NCBI GenBank assembly: GCA_021735245.1
Contig: JAIPHJ010000008.1
Location: forward strand, 1 to 64,000
Direction of reading: 5' to 3'
Source: Candidatus Bipolaricaulota bacterium
GTDB taxonomy: Bacteria; Bipolaricaulota; Bipolaricaulia; M55B111
DNA: 64,000 nt
Positions 1 to 9,887 of the stretch are shown here, piece after piece. Each line of letters starts with the position of its first letter. The first letter of the stretch is position 1. Below the pieces are notes generated by a model. The model did no database searches and was not told the DNA's origin. It was given only the letters and a program-made list of their open reading frames with translations. The translations under genes were made by a program, and so were the position numbers.

Positions 1-40
1 AGTTTATTTCCCATATTGGGTATAAGGCGGGAAACGGGTT

Positions 41-136
41 CGATTGACTGCTGGGTCGATTGTCGTTAAAGAAAAACATTCCTGACCTTACGGGTTTGTG
101 GTTACAAGCCCCGCACCTTGGTGCGGGGTAATTGAC
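41..136 (+). repeat. Palindromic element (copy G)
   Basis: tcgattgactgctgggtcg...ttacaagccccgcaccttggtgcggggtaattgac. Confidence 0.6.
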
Positions 137-344
137 TTCAGAAAAACGTTGCGGAATTTTAACCAAAGTGATAGGGCGGAAATTTAGCCTTAACGGAAAG
201 GTTAAGACCAGTTTTTAGAACCGGGTTTTCTTGACATAAACCATGAAGCATTACATTATATAGGCTCAGTATATTAAGAAAGGAGGGACTATTCTTTGTC
301 TATACGGAAAGCGGGACACTATTTTTTAATCAAGGGGTTATTTT

Positions 345-1223
345 ATGAAAAAGTTTGAGGTCATGTTGCTGGGTCACTTTACTAAGGATCGAGAAGTAGT
401 GGGGCAACAGGAGGCTGATCTTCTCGGCGGTGCGGTCTATTTCGGGGCGTTCCCGCTTAAAAAGATGGGGGTAAAAGTCGGGGTCGTTACTAAACTGGCC
501 GAGGAGGACTTTTCGGGACTTACGGAATTTAAAGAGGCCAATATTCCTGTATTCGCTTCCAGGGCCCCTGAAACTACGGGAATGAAAAACGTCTATCCCA
601 CCGAAAAACGGGAAGAAAGAAAGAGTTACCAGACAGGCTTTGCCGGACCTTTTGATCGAAGTGACTTACCCGAAGTTGACACTGAGATCTTCCATATTGG
701 GGCTCTATTGCGGGGGGAAGTTTCACCTGAATTGATAAAGCATTTGAGCCAGGGATCGGAGCTGGGGCTGGATTTACAGGGATTTGTTCGAAAAAAGAGT
801 GGCGACGACATTGTATTGGAAAAGTGGGAAAAAGCTGGAGAAGTCTTACCTTATGTTACCTATCTAAAGGCAGACGACAACGAGGCGGAGATCTTGACCG
901 GGGAAGAAGACCTGACCGGAGCGACTAAGGAGCTGGCCAGGCTGGGACCCGAAGAGGTTGTGGTTACCCACGACGATGGCGTAATAGCATACACAGAAGG
1001 TAAGGTCCATCGGGCCCCGTTTAGGCCTAAGTCTTTGGATGGTAGAACGGGCAGAGGGGATACCTGTATGGCAACCTACCTGGGTAAAAGGTCGCAAGGA
1101 TCGACTCCAGAGGAAGCAATAAGGTACGCGGCGGCTCTTACGACCCTTAAACTAGAGGAGCCGGGCCCGTTTAACAGGGAAATAGGTGAAGTCAAGAAGC
1201 TACTGGAAGAGCAACAATTTTAG
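345..1223 (+). CDS. PfkB-family carbohydrate kinase
   Basis: 292 aa ORF; C-terminal DGRTGRGDTCMATYLG resembles the PfkB signature (GAGDxF variant). Confidence 0.8.
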   Translation: MKKFEVMLLGHFTKDREVVGQQEADLLGGAVYFGAFPLKKMGVKVGVVTKLAEEDFSGLTEFKEANIPVFASRAPETTGMKNVYPTEKREERKSYQTGFAGPFDRSDLPEVDTEIFHIGALLRGEVSPELIKHLSQGSELGLDLQGFVRKKSGDDIVLEKWEKAGEVLPYVTYLKADDNEAEILTGEEDLTGATKELARLGPEEVVVTHDDGVIAYTEGKVHRAPFRPKSLDGRTGRGDTCMATYLGKRSQGSTPEEAIRYAAALTTLKLEEPGPFNREIGEVKKLLEEQQF

Positions 1224-1709
1224 CCAGTAACGGATTTCTAAAAATCCCTGGTTGTCCGTAAATATAGTAGATATTCTGTACGGTGAATCGAAATCCTGCC
1301 CGGAAAAGTAGTTACGGGATAAGTATACTGGGTAATTTGACTTTTTATATTGTCTCTGTATAATGTAACAATTCTCGAAGGGGTCTAAAATATTAGATAT
1401 CATTTCGAAGGGAAACTACAGGTGGATGGGAGCCCGATATGTTGAAGAGAGGTTTCTCGTAAAATAGAATATTTTCTATTAGACTCCTAGACAGAAAGAT
1501 TATTAGAAGGGAAGGGCGGAATAATTTTTTAGATGCTGCCTGTTGGTGACAGTAAATATTCCATCTCATCCAACGGGGGTGAAACTAAAGTACCAGTTTT
1601 TATTTCTCAATTCGTTTAACGGAGCTATTTGATGTAACTAATTCTTTAGACTCGGAATTTTTTATTAATAACCATTCATTATAACTATAAAGGAGGTATT
1701 TCATAAAAA

Positions 1710-3005
1710 TTGAATAAAAAAATTGCTGTAGTGTTATTGCTGGGTATATTGGGAACCGCCCTGTTTTCGGTATTTAGTTTTAGTGCTGACGTACAACTTG
1801 ATTACTGGATTTGGGATCCAACTATTAGGGGAAAGTACGAGAAGGCAATAGAAGAATTCGAATCCCAGAACCCCGACATCGAGGTCAATCTGAATGCAAT
1901 AGAACCCGATAACTACTGGACGAAGATGAGGCTAAATGCCAGAACCAACCAGCTACCCGACGTCTTTAACATGAGTTCCGCGTTCTTGGAGCAGTGGGTA
2001 TCCAATGGATCGGTAATGGCCCTTGATAAGTTTCTAGAAGAAGACTTAAATCAGGAGAATTACTTCTCCCCTCTGTTTGACGTCCTCACGTTTGACGGCT
2101 CCACGTATGCCCTGCCGTTTGCCTGGGTTACCCCGGTTTTATACTACAATAAGGACGCTTTCGACGAAGCAGGAGTGGACTACCCGTCAAATGGCTGGAC
2201 CTGGGACGATTTTCTCAAGGCAGCCAGGAAGCTGACGAAAGACTCTAACGGTGACGGAAAAATCGACCAATGGGGTTTCTGGTTCTACGGTCGTTACGCC
2301 CATATCGAACCATGGATCTATCAAAACAACGGGCGACTGCTGGATGAAAACAAGCAGAACTTTGATCCCTCGCCCGAAGCCGTAGAAGCTTTAAGGTTCT
2401 TAACCGATCTCGTTCTGGAACACGAAGTGGCGCCGTCTAAGTCAGAGATGTCCGGGATAGATCAACAGAATGTTTTCCCCCAGGGCGAGGCAGCGATGTG
2501 GGTGGACGGCAGCTGGAGCATAGAGAATAACCGTCGCATTATCGGTGATAGTTTCGACTGGGGTATAGCTAAGGTCCCTCGCGGTCCAAGCTGGGAAGAG
2601 GATACTCTCTTTGCCTGGCCGGATAACATAGCCATCTCTCCGAACACTGACCATCCGGAAGCAGCCTGGAAACTCGCCAAATTCTTTAGCGGTCCCGGTC
2701 TGAGTTCAGATCTCTACATGGCCGGCAAGATACCCTCTTACAACCCCCTGGCAAAATCGGAAGAGTTCTTCAACCAGGATGCCCAACCTTCCAATATAAC
2801 AAAACTACTCGAGTGGGGTAGTCTGCCGATGAAGACGTCATTTACAAAAAGCTGGTCCGAATGGCGCGGTTACGCCGGTGCTGAAGGGCTTGGACTTACG
2901 GGTGCTATTGATCAAGTTATCAATGGCAGGAAGGATTTCGATCAGGCAATGAAAGAAGCCAACAAATACATCAACAAAGTTCTAGACGAAAACTACGAAG
3001 AATAA
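1710..3005 (+). CDS. Sugar ABC transporter substrate-binding protein (family 1)
   Basis: signal peptide, SBP family-1 features (YALPFAWVTPVLYYNKDAF), followed by two permeases; TTG start after aaaggaggt. Confidence 0.9.
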   Translation: MNKKIAVVLLLGILGTALFSVFSFSADVQLDYWIWDPTIRGKYEKAIEEFESQNPDIEVNLNAIEPDNYWTKMRLNARTNQLPDVFNMSSAFLEQWVSNGSVMALDKFLEEDLNQENYFSPLFDVLTFDGSTYALPFAWVTPVLYYNKDAFDEAGVDYPSNGWTWDDFLKAARKLTKDSNGDGKIDQWGFWFYGRYAHIEPWIYQNNGRLLDENKQNFDPSPEAVEALRFLTDLVLEHEVAPSKSEMSGIDQQNVFPQGEAAMWVDGSWSIENNRRIIGDSFDWGIAKVPRGPSWEEDTLFAWPDNIAISPNTDHPEAAWKLAKFFSGPGLSSDLYMAGKIPSYNPLAKSEEFFNQDAQPSNITKLLEWGSLPMKTSFTKSWSEWRGYAGAEGLGLTGAIDQVINGRKDFDQAMKEANKYINKVLDENYEE

Positions 3006-3027
3006 CCGGTAAAATTTATACAGTAAT

Positions 3028-3063
3028 AAAGGGGGGGAGAAGATGGTTTTCTCTCCCCTTTAT
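3028..3063 (+). terminator. Intra-operon hairpin/terminator between SBP and permease
   Basis: aaagggggggagaagatggttttctctcccctttattt inverted repeat just after the SBP stop. Confidence 0.7.
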
Positions 3064-3222
3064 TTATTAAACTTGTAGATCATTTTTGAAAACTGCCGGT
3101 AAGCCAGAACATCGCTTCCTTTTATTCTCATTTAACTGTATACAATCCTTATTAAGGTTTGTTCGGCAAACAAAGTTACCCTAACAACTTTGAAGAGTAT
3201 TTAAAAACTTAAGGAGGGAAAC

Positions 3223-4110
3223 TTGAGAAACGGTGCTCGCAACTGGTATCAGTCCTGGCATCCTTACGCTTTCCTCGCTCTGGGAGTCGTAGGGCTGTTT
3301 GTCTTTAGGTTAGGGCCAATCGGGGCGGCCTTTTTCATGAGCTTCACCGAATGGAATATTATGGGAGATATAGAGTGGGTAGGGCTAGCCAACTACAAGG
3401 AAATGTTTGCGAGTGGGGATTTTTGGATAGTCCTGCGCAACACAGGGGTTTTTACTTTAATATACGTTCCCGGGGCACTCTTTGCGGGTTTTCTACTCTC
3501 CCTGGTTATAAATGTTAAAGTCAAGGCAGTAAGTTTCTTTCGCGCGTTGTTTTTCTCTCCCCTGGTTACTTCGGCGGTAGCTATAGGAATGGCCTGGAGC
3601 TGGATTCTTAGTCCAAAATTTGGAATACTCAATTATTTCATAAATGCAGCTTTAGGTATCGAAGGACCGGCCTGGTTGGGTAATCCTGATACGGCCCTGA
3701 TGGCGGTTGCGCTGGTATTTATTTGGAAGGAAGCAGGTTTCTATATGATTATATTTCTGGCTGGCTTACAAAACATTCCAAACAGCCTTTACGAAGTAGC
3801 TTCTGTGGATGGAGCTTCGTGGTGGCACAAGCTGAGAAAGATTACCCTACCTTTGTTGACGCCAACGACTTTTTTCGCCTTAATTATTGCCGTCTTTCGG
3901 TTATGGCAGCATTTTCAGTTAGTTTATGCCATGACCAAAGGAGGTCCGGGTATTTCTTCAACCACCCTGCCCTATTCGATTTACCAGAATGCTTTTGTCT
4001 TTTATAACATGGGTTATGCTTCCGCTTTAGCTTATGTTTTCGTATTAATCGTAGGGGCCATAACCGCTCTGAATTTTTACTACAAGAGCCGCTGGGTTAC
4101 ATATCAATGA
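3223..4110 (+). CDS. Sugar ABC transporter permease (MalF/UgpA type)
   Basis: multi-TM protein with EAA-like loop (YEVASVDGASWWHKLRKITLPLL). Confidence 0.9.
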   Translation: MRNGARNWYQSWHPYAFLALGVVGLFVFRLGPIGAAFFMSFTEWNIMGDIEWVGLANYKEMFASGDFWIVLRNTGVFTLIYVPGALFAGFLLSLVINVKVKAVSFFRALFFSPLVTSAVAIGMAWSWILSPKFGILNYFINAALGIEGPAWLGNPDTALMAVALVFIWKEAGFYMIIFLAGLQNIPNSLYEVASVDGASWWHKLRKITLPLLTPTTFFALIIAVFRLWQHFQLVYAMTKGGPGISSTTLPYSIYQNAFVFYNMGYASALAYVFVLIVGAITALNFYYKSRWVTYQ

Positions 4111-4131
4111 AATCACATATAGAGGGAGAAT

Positions 4132-4962
4132 ATGAGTAAAACTCAAAAAGTCATATATTATACACTAGTTACCGGAATAGGTTTTATCTGGGCGTTCCCT
4201 TTTCTCTGGATGATGAATGCATCTTTTAGTACCCAGGAGGTAATATTTAGCCTCCCTCCTAAATTAGGTGACTTATTTACCTCTTCGAATCCTTTTATTA
4301 ACTATATAAAGGTTTTAACGGAGTATAATTTCTTCCGGTATATGCTAAATACGGCTTTTGTTACCGTTAGCGCTTCGGTTGGCCAGTTACTAACGTGCTC
4401 GCTGGCCGGGTTTGCTTTCGCCAGGATGAAATTCCGGGGTAAAAACGTTCTCTTTGGTCTTTTCCTCATGACGATGAGCGTGCCAATTCAGGTAGTTATA
4501 ATACCGGAGTTCTTACTCATGATGCACCTCGGATGGTTGGACACCTGGCTTCCGCTGATCGTTCCCTCGATCTTCGTGGGTTCGTTGGGAACTTTTTTGA
4601 TGCGTACTTTCTTTGAAAATATTCCTCAGGAAATCGAGGACTCTGCGGTCGTTGATGGTGCCGGCCCGTTCAGACTTTACTGGAACGTCTTTCTTCCTCA
4701 AGCAAAGACTCCGTTAATTACGCTTTTCATTCTTGCTTTTATTACAAACTGGAACCAGTTACTTCGACCGATACTCTATATAAATAGTAGAAGTCTGATG
4801 ACACTGCCAATGGCTTTGACTCAATTTCAGAGCCAATACGAGGCCGAATGGCATTTATTACTTACCGGTTCCGTTATAACCGTCGTGCCTCTCATAATAC
4901 TATATATCTTCCTCCAAAGATACGTCATAAGGGGTATGGCCAGGGTAGGAATAAAAGGCTAA
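4132..4962 (+). CDS. Carbohydrate ABC transporter permease (MalG/UgpE type)
   Basis: multi-TM protein with EAA-like loop (IEDSAVVDGAGPFRLYWNVFLPQ). Confidence 0.9.
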   Translation: MSKTQKVIYYTLVTGIGFIWAFPFLWMMNASFSTQEVIFSLPPKLGDLFTSSNPFINYIKVLTEYNFFRYMLNTAFVTVSASVGQLLTCSLAGFAFARMKFRGKNVLFGLFLMTMSVPIQVVIIPEFLLMMHLGWLDTWLPLIVPSIFVGSLGTFLMRTFFENIPQEIEDSAVVDGAGPFRLYWNVFLPQAKTPLITLFILAFITNWNQLLRPILYINSRSLMTLPMALTQFQSQYEAEWHLLLTGSVITVVPLIILYIFLQRYVIRGMARVGIKG

Positions 4963-4974
4963 CAGGGACAAAAA

Positions 4975-5030
4975 CCAGCCGATTCCTCCCCACAGCGAGC
5001 TGTGGGGCTTCCTCGGCAAGTTTTGGTGAA
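4975..5030 (-). repeat. Left-end-type hairpin of a dispersed palindromic element (copy A)
   Basis: ccagccgattcctccccacagcgagctgtggggcttcctcggcaagttttggtga; shares cagccgatt...ctcggcaag flanks with copies at 26.6 and 32.0 kb. Confidence 0.6.
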
Positions 5031-5125
5031 AGGTCTCGGTTATACGGAAACTTGCAATCAAACAAATTACTTTGAGTTGAAAAAACAGGTTCGACTACTA
5101 TCTGATTTATCTAAGGAGGGGCAAC

Positions 5126-6553
5126 ATCAGTTCGAGAAAAAAAACTTTCGAGGAAAGTGGGTTTAGATTTGAACGTACAAAGCGAAGCTTCGGAGAAGAA
5201 TATTTTGCGGCATCAAGTCTAAAGCTCAAGGACGAGTGGTCCCTTAGACCTCGCTTTTTGGAAGATAAAAGTTTTCCCGTCCTTGTATACGCTGCATCGA
5301 CGAGAGCATCCAAATTGAAGAAAAAGTTAGGGGAGGTCCATCCTGTAATTTCTTTCTTCCCTTCTTTACCGGGTGAGGACGTTGAAGACTTAACCGAAGA
5401 AATAACGGATTCCGGAGAAGTATTGCTATCCGCTCATTCACGAATAAATTATGCTTTGCGGAAAGCCCTGGAGAACGAGCAATTATTTATTGAAGACGGC
5501 AAGCTACGCTCCGAAGAGGTTAACAGCGCACGGTTGATAGAAATTCTGTACGAAAAAAATAATCTTTACGTCGAATCCGATCGATCCCGGAAAGAAAAAC
5601 TCCGAGAGAAGTCACAGCTCCTGCCGGTAAATAGTAACTGTGGCTTCCCTTCGCGAGTCAAGCACAAACACGAGATATTAATGAACGCTTCGTTCTTTTT
5701 GTTAGAGCCGAGCGATATGAAGAGTGTACATTCCCTTTTCTGTCAGCCCTACGGATTAATCCTGAACCGAGGTAAGGTTCTACACCCTCCTCTCTTCCCC
5801 CGGGGAGCCATTATTAGGGGAGAAGACGAAAGTAAAGCAGAAGTTTTATCCATCAGGGACGTAGATTTAAAGATAGGGGAAGAGAGGCTCAAGATTTCAG
5901 ACAACTGCAGTGTTTTTACCAGAGCAAAAACGTACCTTACCCCTGAAAATCCCCATGAAACGCATTTAGCAGTAGTTAACAATCAAATAGTTTCTTACAA
6001 AGAGAATGGAGGTTTAAGGGTCCCGGATGCTGGATTCGTTTTGGCAGTCAAAAAAGACCTCTTTAGCAAATTGGAACTCTCTTCTCGGGTTGAGTATTTC
6101 TGGCGGAATGACCCGGGGCCATCCCAACCGGTCTGGGGAATCCAGGTCGGCCCCGTTTTGTTCAGGGATGGATCAGTTCGTGACTCATTTGGTGAAGAAG
6201 CTTTCTCTGACCGCCATCCGCCAACCGTATTTCCTTACAACTGGAACGAAACTCCAGCGGCACGGCTTGCGATAGCCGTAACGGAGGATGAAGAAATGAT
6301 GCTGCTGGCGGTAGAGGGGTGCAACGACTCCGATTACCATCCCGGTTTCGATAGCCGAGGTGCAACGCTGGAGGAGTTGGTGGAGCTCTTGAGGGGAAAT
6401 AATGTCAAGTGTGCGCTCAATCTAGACGGCGGAGGGTCAACCAGTCTGTATTTCGAAGGAGGGAGCTGTATCAAAAAGGCAGATAGAAAGAAACTACCGG
6501 GTGTAGCTTATGAACGACCCGTTCCTTTAGTCATAACCGGTCGACAGGAGTGA
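5126..6553 (+). CDS. Phosphodiester glycosidase (NAGPA-like domain) family protein
   Basis: CALNLDGGGSTSLYFEGG and PVPLVITGR motifs; frame is open to 5081 and likely starts upstream of the listed 5258 (see findings). Confidence 0.75.
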   Translation: MSSRKKTFEESGFRFERTKRSFGEEYFAASSLKLKDEWSLRPRFLEDKSFPVLVYAASTRASKLKKKLGEVHPVISFFPSLPGEDVEDLTEEITDSGEVLLSAHSRINYALRKALENEQLFIEDGKLRSEEVNSARLIEILYEKNNLYVESDRSRKEKLREKSQLLPVNSNCGFPSRVKHKHEILMNASFFLLEPSDMKSVHSLFCQPYGLILNRGKVLHPPLFPRGAIIRGEDESKAEVLSIRDVDLKIGEERLKISDNCSVFTRAKTYLTPENPHETHLAVVNNQIVSYKENGGLRVPDAGFVLAVKKDLFSKLELSSRVEYFWRNDPGPSQPVWGIQVGPVLFRDGSVRDSFGEEAFSDRHPPTVFPYNWNETPAARLAIAVTEDEEMMLLAVEGCNDSDYHPGFDSRGATLEELVELLRGNNVKCALNLDGGGSTSLYFEGGSCIKKADRKKLPGVAYERPVPLVITGRQE

Positions 6554-6559
6554 ACTACA

Positions 6560-8755
6560 GTGAAAGCTTTAATCCTTGCTGGAGGAAAAGGCAGTAGGTC
6601 TGGAGTTGATTACCCGAAGGTGCTCCAAAAGCTAGGGGAGAAAAGAGTTATTGACCATATATTGGAAAAAGCCAAACAATTTCTGGATCCTTCCGATATT
6701 TACATTGTTGTCGGTTACCAGAAAGAAGCGATAATAGATTATTTAGGCGCTAGTTACAATTACATAAACCAGGAAGAACAATTAGGCACAGCGCATGCAG
6801 CATTGCAGGCGACGGAGGAACTAAGAAATTGGAGTGGGACCCTTCTTGTCCTGTATGGAGATACTCCTCTGTTTCGGCAAGAATCAATTAGAGGCTTGAT
6901 TAACTACCATCAGCAGAAAGGCCCCGCCCTGACGATTTTTACGGCTTTTTTAGAGGATCCTCCCCCTTACGGGCGAGTCGTGAGGGATGACGAAGGGCGA
7001 ATAACTTCTGTCATCGAGGAGTTCGACGCTTCGACTTCAGTAAAAGAAATTAAAGAAATAAATATTGGGGCCTATGTTGCTGAATGGCCCGAAATAGTAC
7101 CTTCTTTGAGAGAGCTGGAAAGGGATAACGAACAGGATGAATATCTCTTTACTGACGTGGTTAAAGAGCTAACGGAACGAGATTTAAACGTCCACTCCTA
7201 TCGCACCTTTGATAGCGATGAGATCCTCGGCATCAATACGCCAGAAGATCTGGATACTGCAGAGTTCATTTTGCAGAAAAGAACTTTCAGACCCTTCCAG
7301 CGGGAAGAAAAAAATATTATTGAATTTGGTACGGGGGGCTGGAGGGGGATTATCGGTGAAGGGTTCACATTTGACAACGTCAGAAGACTTGCCCAGGCCA
7401 TTGCAAATAACTTAATACGCGAGGGAAAAGAAGACGAAGGTGTAATCATCGGCTTTGGCAGACGGTTTTTGTCTAATAGGTTTGCGGAAGCATTTGCAGA
7501 GGTGCTGGCTGGTAATAACGTAAAAACTACCGTTTTGCCGGAAAGTTCCCCGACGCCGGTTATTGTGTACGCCACTCAAACGTCCGATCACGCTCTGGGA
7601 ATTATGGTTACGGCCAGTCATAATCCGGCTAAGTATAATGGGATCAAAATTAGAGCGGAAGAAGGCAAGCCAATGCCCGACTCAAAAACTCACTCTTTTG
7701 CCGAGGAAGCAAATTCATTTGATTCTCAGGAGGTAGTAAAAGCGGATTATTCGTCCTGTCAGAAAGCGGATTATATAAAAGAAAGGGAGTATAGCAATAG
7801 CTACATCGACGCCGTAGAAGAAAAAATAGATATGGATTCTATAAGGTCCGCTGACATGCATGTAATCCTTGATCCGATGCATGGAGTAGGGCAAGTTACG
7901 CTTGAAACTATACTGACGGAGTGCCGCTGTAAACTTAATACGATCCACGATCGCCACGATCCGCTTTTTGGTGGCCAGTCGCCTTCCCCGGATCTTTCTT
8001 CGTTGACGGAATTGACGTCCTTAGTTCAAGAGGAAAGCTACGACCTGGGGCTGGCTACGGACGGGGACGCTGACCGTATAGCCGTAATAGATGAGCGAGG
8101 AGAGTACGTCTCTGCCAACGATATATTAACCATCCTTTATTATTACCTGCACGAATACAGGAAGTTGTCAGGGGGAGTGGTCCGAAATTTAGCTACCACC
8201 CACAAGCTCGATAGACTCGCTCAGTCCTTCGGGGAAGAGTGTATAGAAGTACCTGTAGGGTTTAAACACATTTATCAGGCTATGAATGAAAGCGGAGCCC
8301 TGCTCGGAGGCGAGAGCAGTGGGGGGTTGACAGTTAGAGATCATATACCGGGTAAAGATGGGGTCTTTGCGGCTGCTTTGATTGTAGAACTTCTGGCAAA
8401 GAGCGGTAAATCGTTGAGTGACTTTCAAGCTGAGTTAAAAGATATTACCGGTGAGTTATATACTTACCAGGAGAACATCGAATACCAGGGAGAAATGAAG
8501 GCAACTTTAACAAAACAGTTCAAGGAAAGAGATCTAGAGGAAATTGCCGGACACTCTGTAGAATATACTACCCACAAGGACGGTGTCAAATATTTTCTGG
8601 AGAATGACAACTGGGCCTTACTCCGTTTCTCCGGCACCGAGCCCCTCCTTCGCCTGCGTGCCGAAGGAACCACGAAAAGTACAGCGAAACGTTTAGTAAA
8701 GGGGCTTTACGATAAATTTGAACTGGACACCCTGGAGGGGAAAAAGATTTATTAG
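6560..8755 (+). CDS. Bifunctional nucleotidyltransferase (GlmU N-domain-like) - phosphoglucomutase/phosphomannomutase fusion
   Basis: N-term MKALILAGGKGSR / VLYGDTPL; C-term GTGGWRGIIGEG, TASHNPAKYNGIK, DGDADR, RFSGTEPLLRLRAEG. Confidence 0.88.
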   Translation: MKALILAGGKGSRSGVDYPKVLQKLGEKRVIDHILEKAKQFLDPSDIYIVVGYQKEAIIDYLGASYNYINQEEQLGTAHAALQATEELRNWSGTLLVLYGDTPLFRQESIRGLINYHQQKGPALTIFTAFLEDPPPYGRVVRDDEGRITSVIEEFDASTSVKEIKEINIGAYVAEWPEIVPSLRELERDNEQDEYLFTDVVKELTERDLNVHSYRTFDSDEILGINTPEDLDTAEFILQKRTFRPFQREEKNIIEFGTGGWRGIIGEGFTFDNVRRLAQAIANNLIREGKEDEGVIIGFGRRFLSNRFAEAFAEVLAGNNVKTTVLPESSPTPVIVYATQTSDHALGIMVTASHNPAKYNGIKIRAEEGKPMPDSKTHSFAEEANSFDSQEVVKADYSSCQKADYIKEREYSNSYIDAVEEKIDMDSIRSADMHVILDPMHGVGQVTLETILTECRCKLNTIHDRHDPLFGGQSPSPDLSSLTELTSLVQEESYDLGLATDGDADRIAVIDERGEYVSANDILTILYYYLHEYRKLSGGVVRNLATTHKLDRLAQSFGEECIEVPVGFKHIYQAMNESGALLGGESSGGLTVRDHIPGKDGVFAAALIVELLAKSGKSLSDFQAELKDITGELYTYQENIEYQGEMKATLTKQFKERDLEEIAGHSVEYTTHKDGVKYFLENDNWALLRFSGTEPLLRLRAEGTTKSTAKRLVKGLYDKFELDTLEGKKIY

Positions 8756-8773
8756 GATGAAGTTATACCGAAA

Positions 8774-8823
8774 CTAGCCGAAAGTATTCCCGGGGTAACC
8801 CCTGGGCTGATCGGCAGGTTTTT
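8774..8823 (-). repeat. Degenerate left-end-type hairpin of the dispersed palindromic element (copy B)
   Basis: ctagccgaaagtattcccggggtaacccctgggctgatcggcaggttttt; similar stem layout to the copies at 4975 and 26610. Confidence 0.4.
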
Positions 8824-9073
8824 CCTCCAGCGTTTTTGAAAGACGCAATTTAGGGCAACAGGAGCTTTTTGTACGCGGCCCGATTTTTATTAACGGGGTA
8901 ATAGATTGGTTGTAGCAGTTTAAGTTGAACCGAATTAGTCGAAATTGGTGCGCTGAAAGGTCCAACTTGGGCGGGGTTTCAGTTGTGAGTGCACCGGAAG
9001 ACCAGGTGCTCGGTCCAGTATGGTCTTCGGGGTTACCTGGTGATCCCGCAGTCACAATCAAGGGGGTAGCAGT

Positions 9074-9733
9074 TTGATGCAAAAAGATACTATTTACACT
9101 TCGGAAAGAAATAGAGGTTCCAAAATTGTTCACGCTCTAATTTTCGACATGGGGGGAGTGATTTTTCCCCTTGATCACATGATAACCTGTCGCAAATTAT
9201 CCAGGCATTGCAAATACGGACCGAAAAAAATTTACGATAAAATATTTGATTCCGAACTCGAAGATTTTTTTGCCAATGGACAAATCACTTCAAAAACATT
9301 TTATCACGAACTAAAAAACATGTTAAAATTCGACGACCTGTCCTTCGATGAATTCCTCGAAATTTGGTCCAATATATTTCAAAAAGATCAGGCAGTATGG
9401 AAACTAATCGAGGAATTTAATAATAAGGGAGTTAACCTATATCTACTATCAAATACCGATAAAGTCCACTTTGAGCATCTCGAAAAAAAGTACGAGGTAT
9501 CCAGGTTGTTCGATGATTGCATTCTGTCTTTTAGGGTCGGTAAAACTAAGCCGGATCCGGAAATATATAAGGTTGCTATGCAAAAAGCTGAGTTACCTCC
9601 GGAGGATTTGGTTTTTATTGACGATACCAGGGAAAACGTCTTAGGAGCTAATAGTCTGGGCTTGAATGCGATTCATTTTAGATCTCCCGGTGGACTCAGG
9701 GAAGACCTTGCGAGTTTTGAAATAGCCTTATAA
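9074..9733 (+). CDS. HAD-superfamily hydrolase (HAD-IA like)
   Basis: IFDMGGV, LLSNTD, GKTKPDPEIY, VFIDDTRENV motifs. Confidence 0.88.
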   Translation: MMQKDTIYTSERNRGSKIVHALIFDMGGVIFPLDHMITCRKLSRHCKYGPKKIYDKIFDSELEDFFANGQITSKTFYHELKNMLKFDDLSFDEFLEIWSNIFQKDQAVWKLIEEFNNKGVNLYLLSNTDKVHFEHLEKKYEVSRLFDDCILSFRVGKTKPDPEIYKVAMQKAELPPEDLVFIDDTRENVLGANSLGLNAIHFRSPGGLREDLASFEIAL

Positions 9734-9887
9734 AACCGAGTTAAGCGTCTGAGTTTAATATAACCTTTCCCCGATTCCGTTATCCTCGAAAATCCCGTGC
9801 AAGGGATAAATTCTTCATCCAGATCGGTTTCCGTAAAATGGTGGCGACGGTAAAAGACAAATATCGGCAGTTTTCACCGGGAATCGG

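Noticed and set aside
7198-7575. 125-aa minus-strand ORF
   Set aside because: Antisense to the nucleotidyltransferase-phosphomutase fusion.
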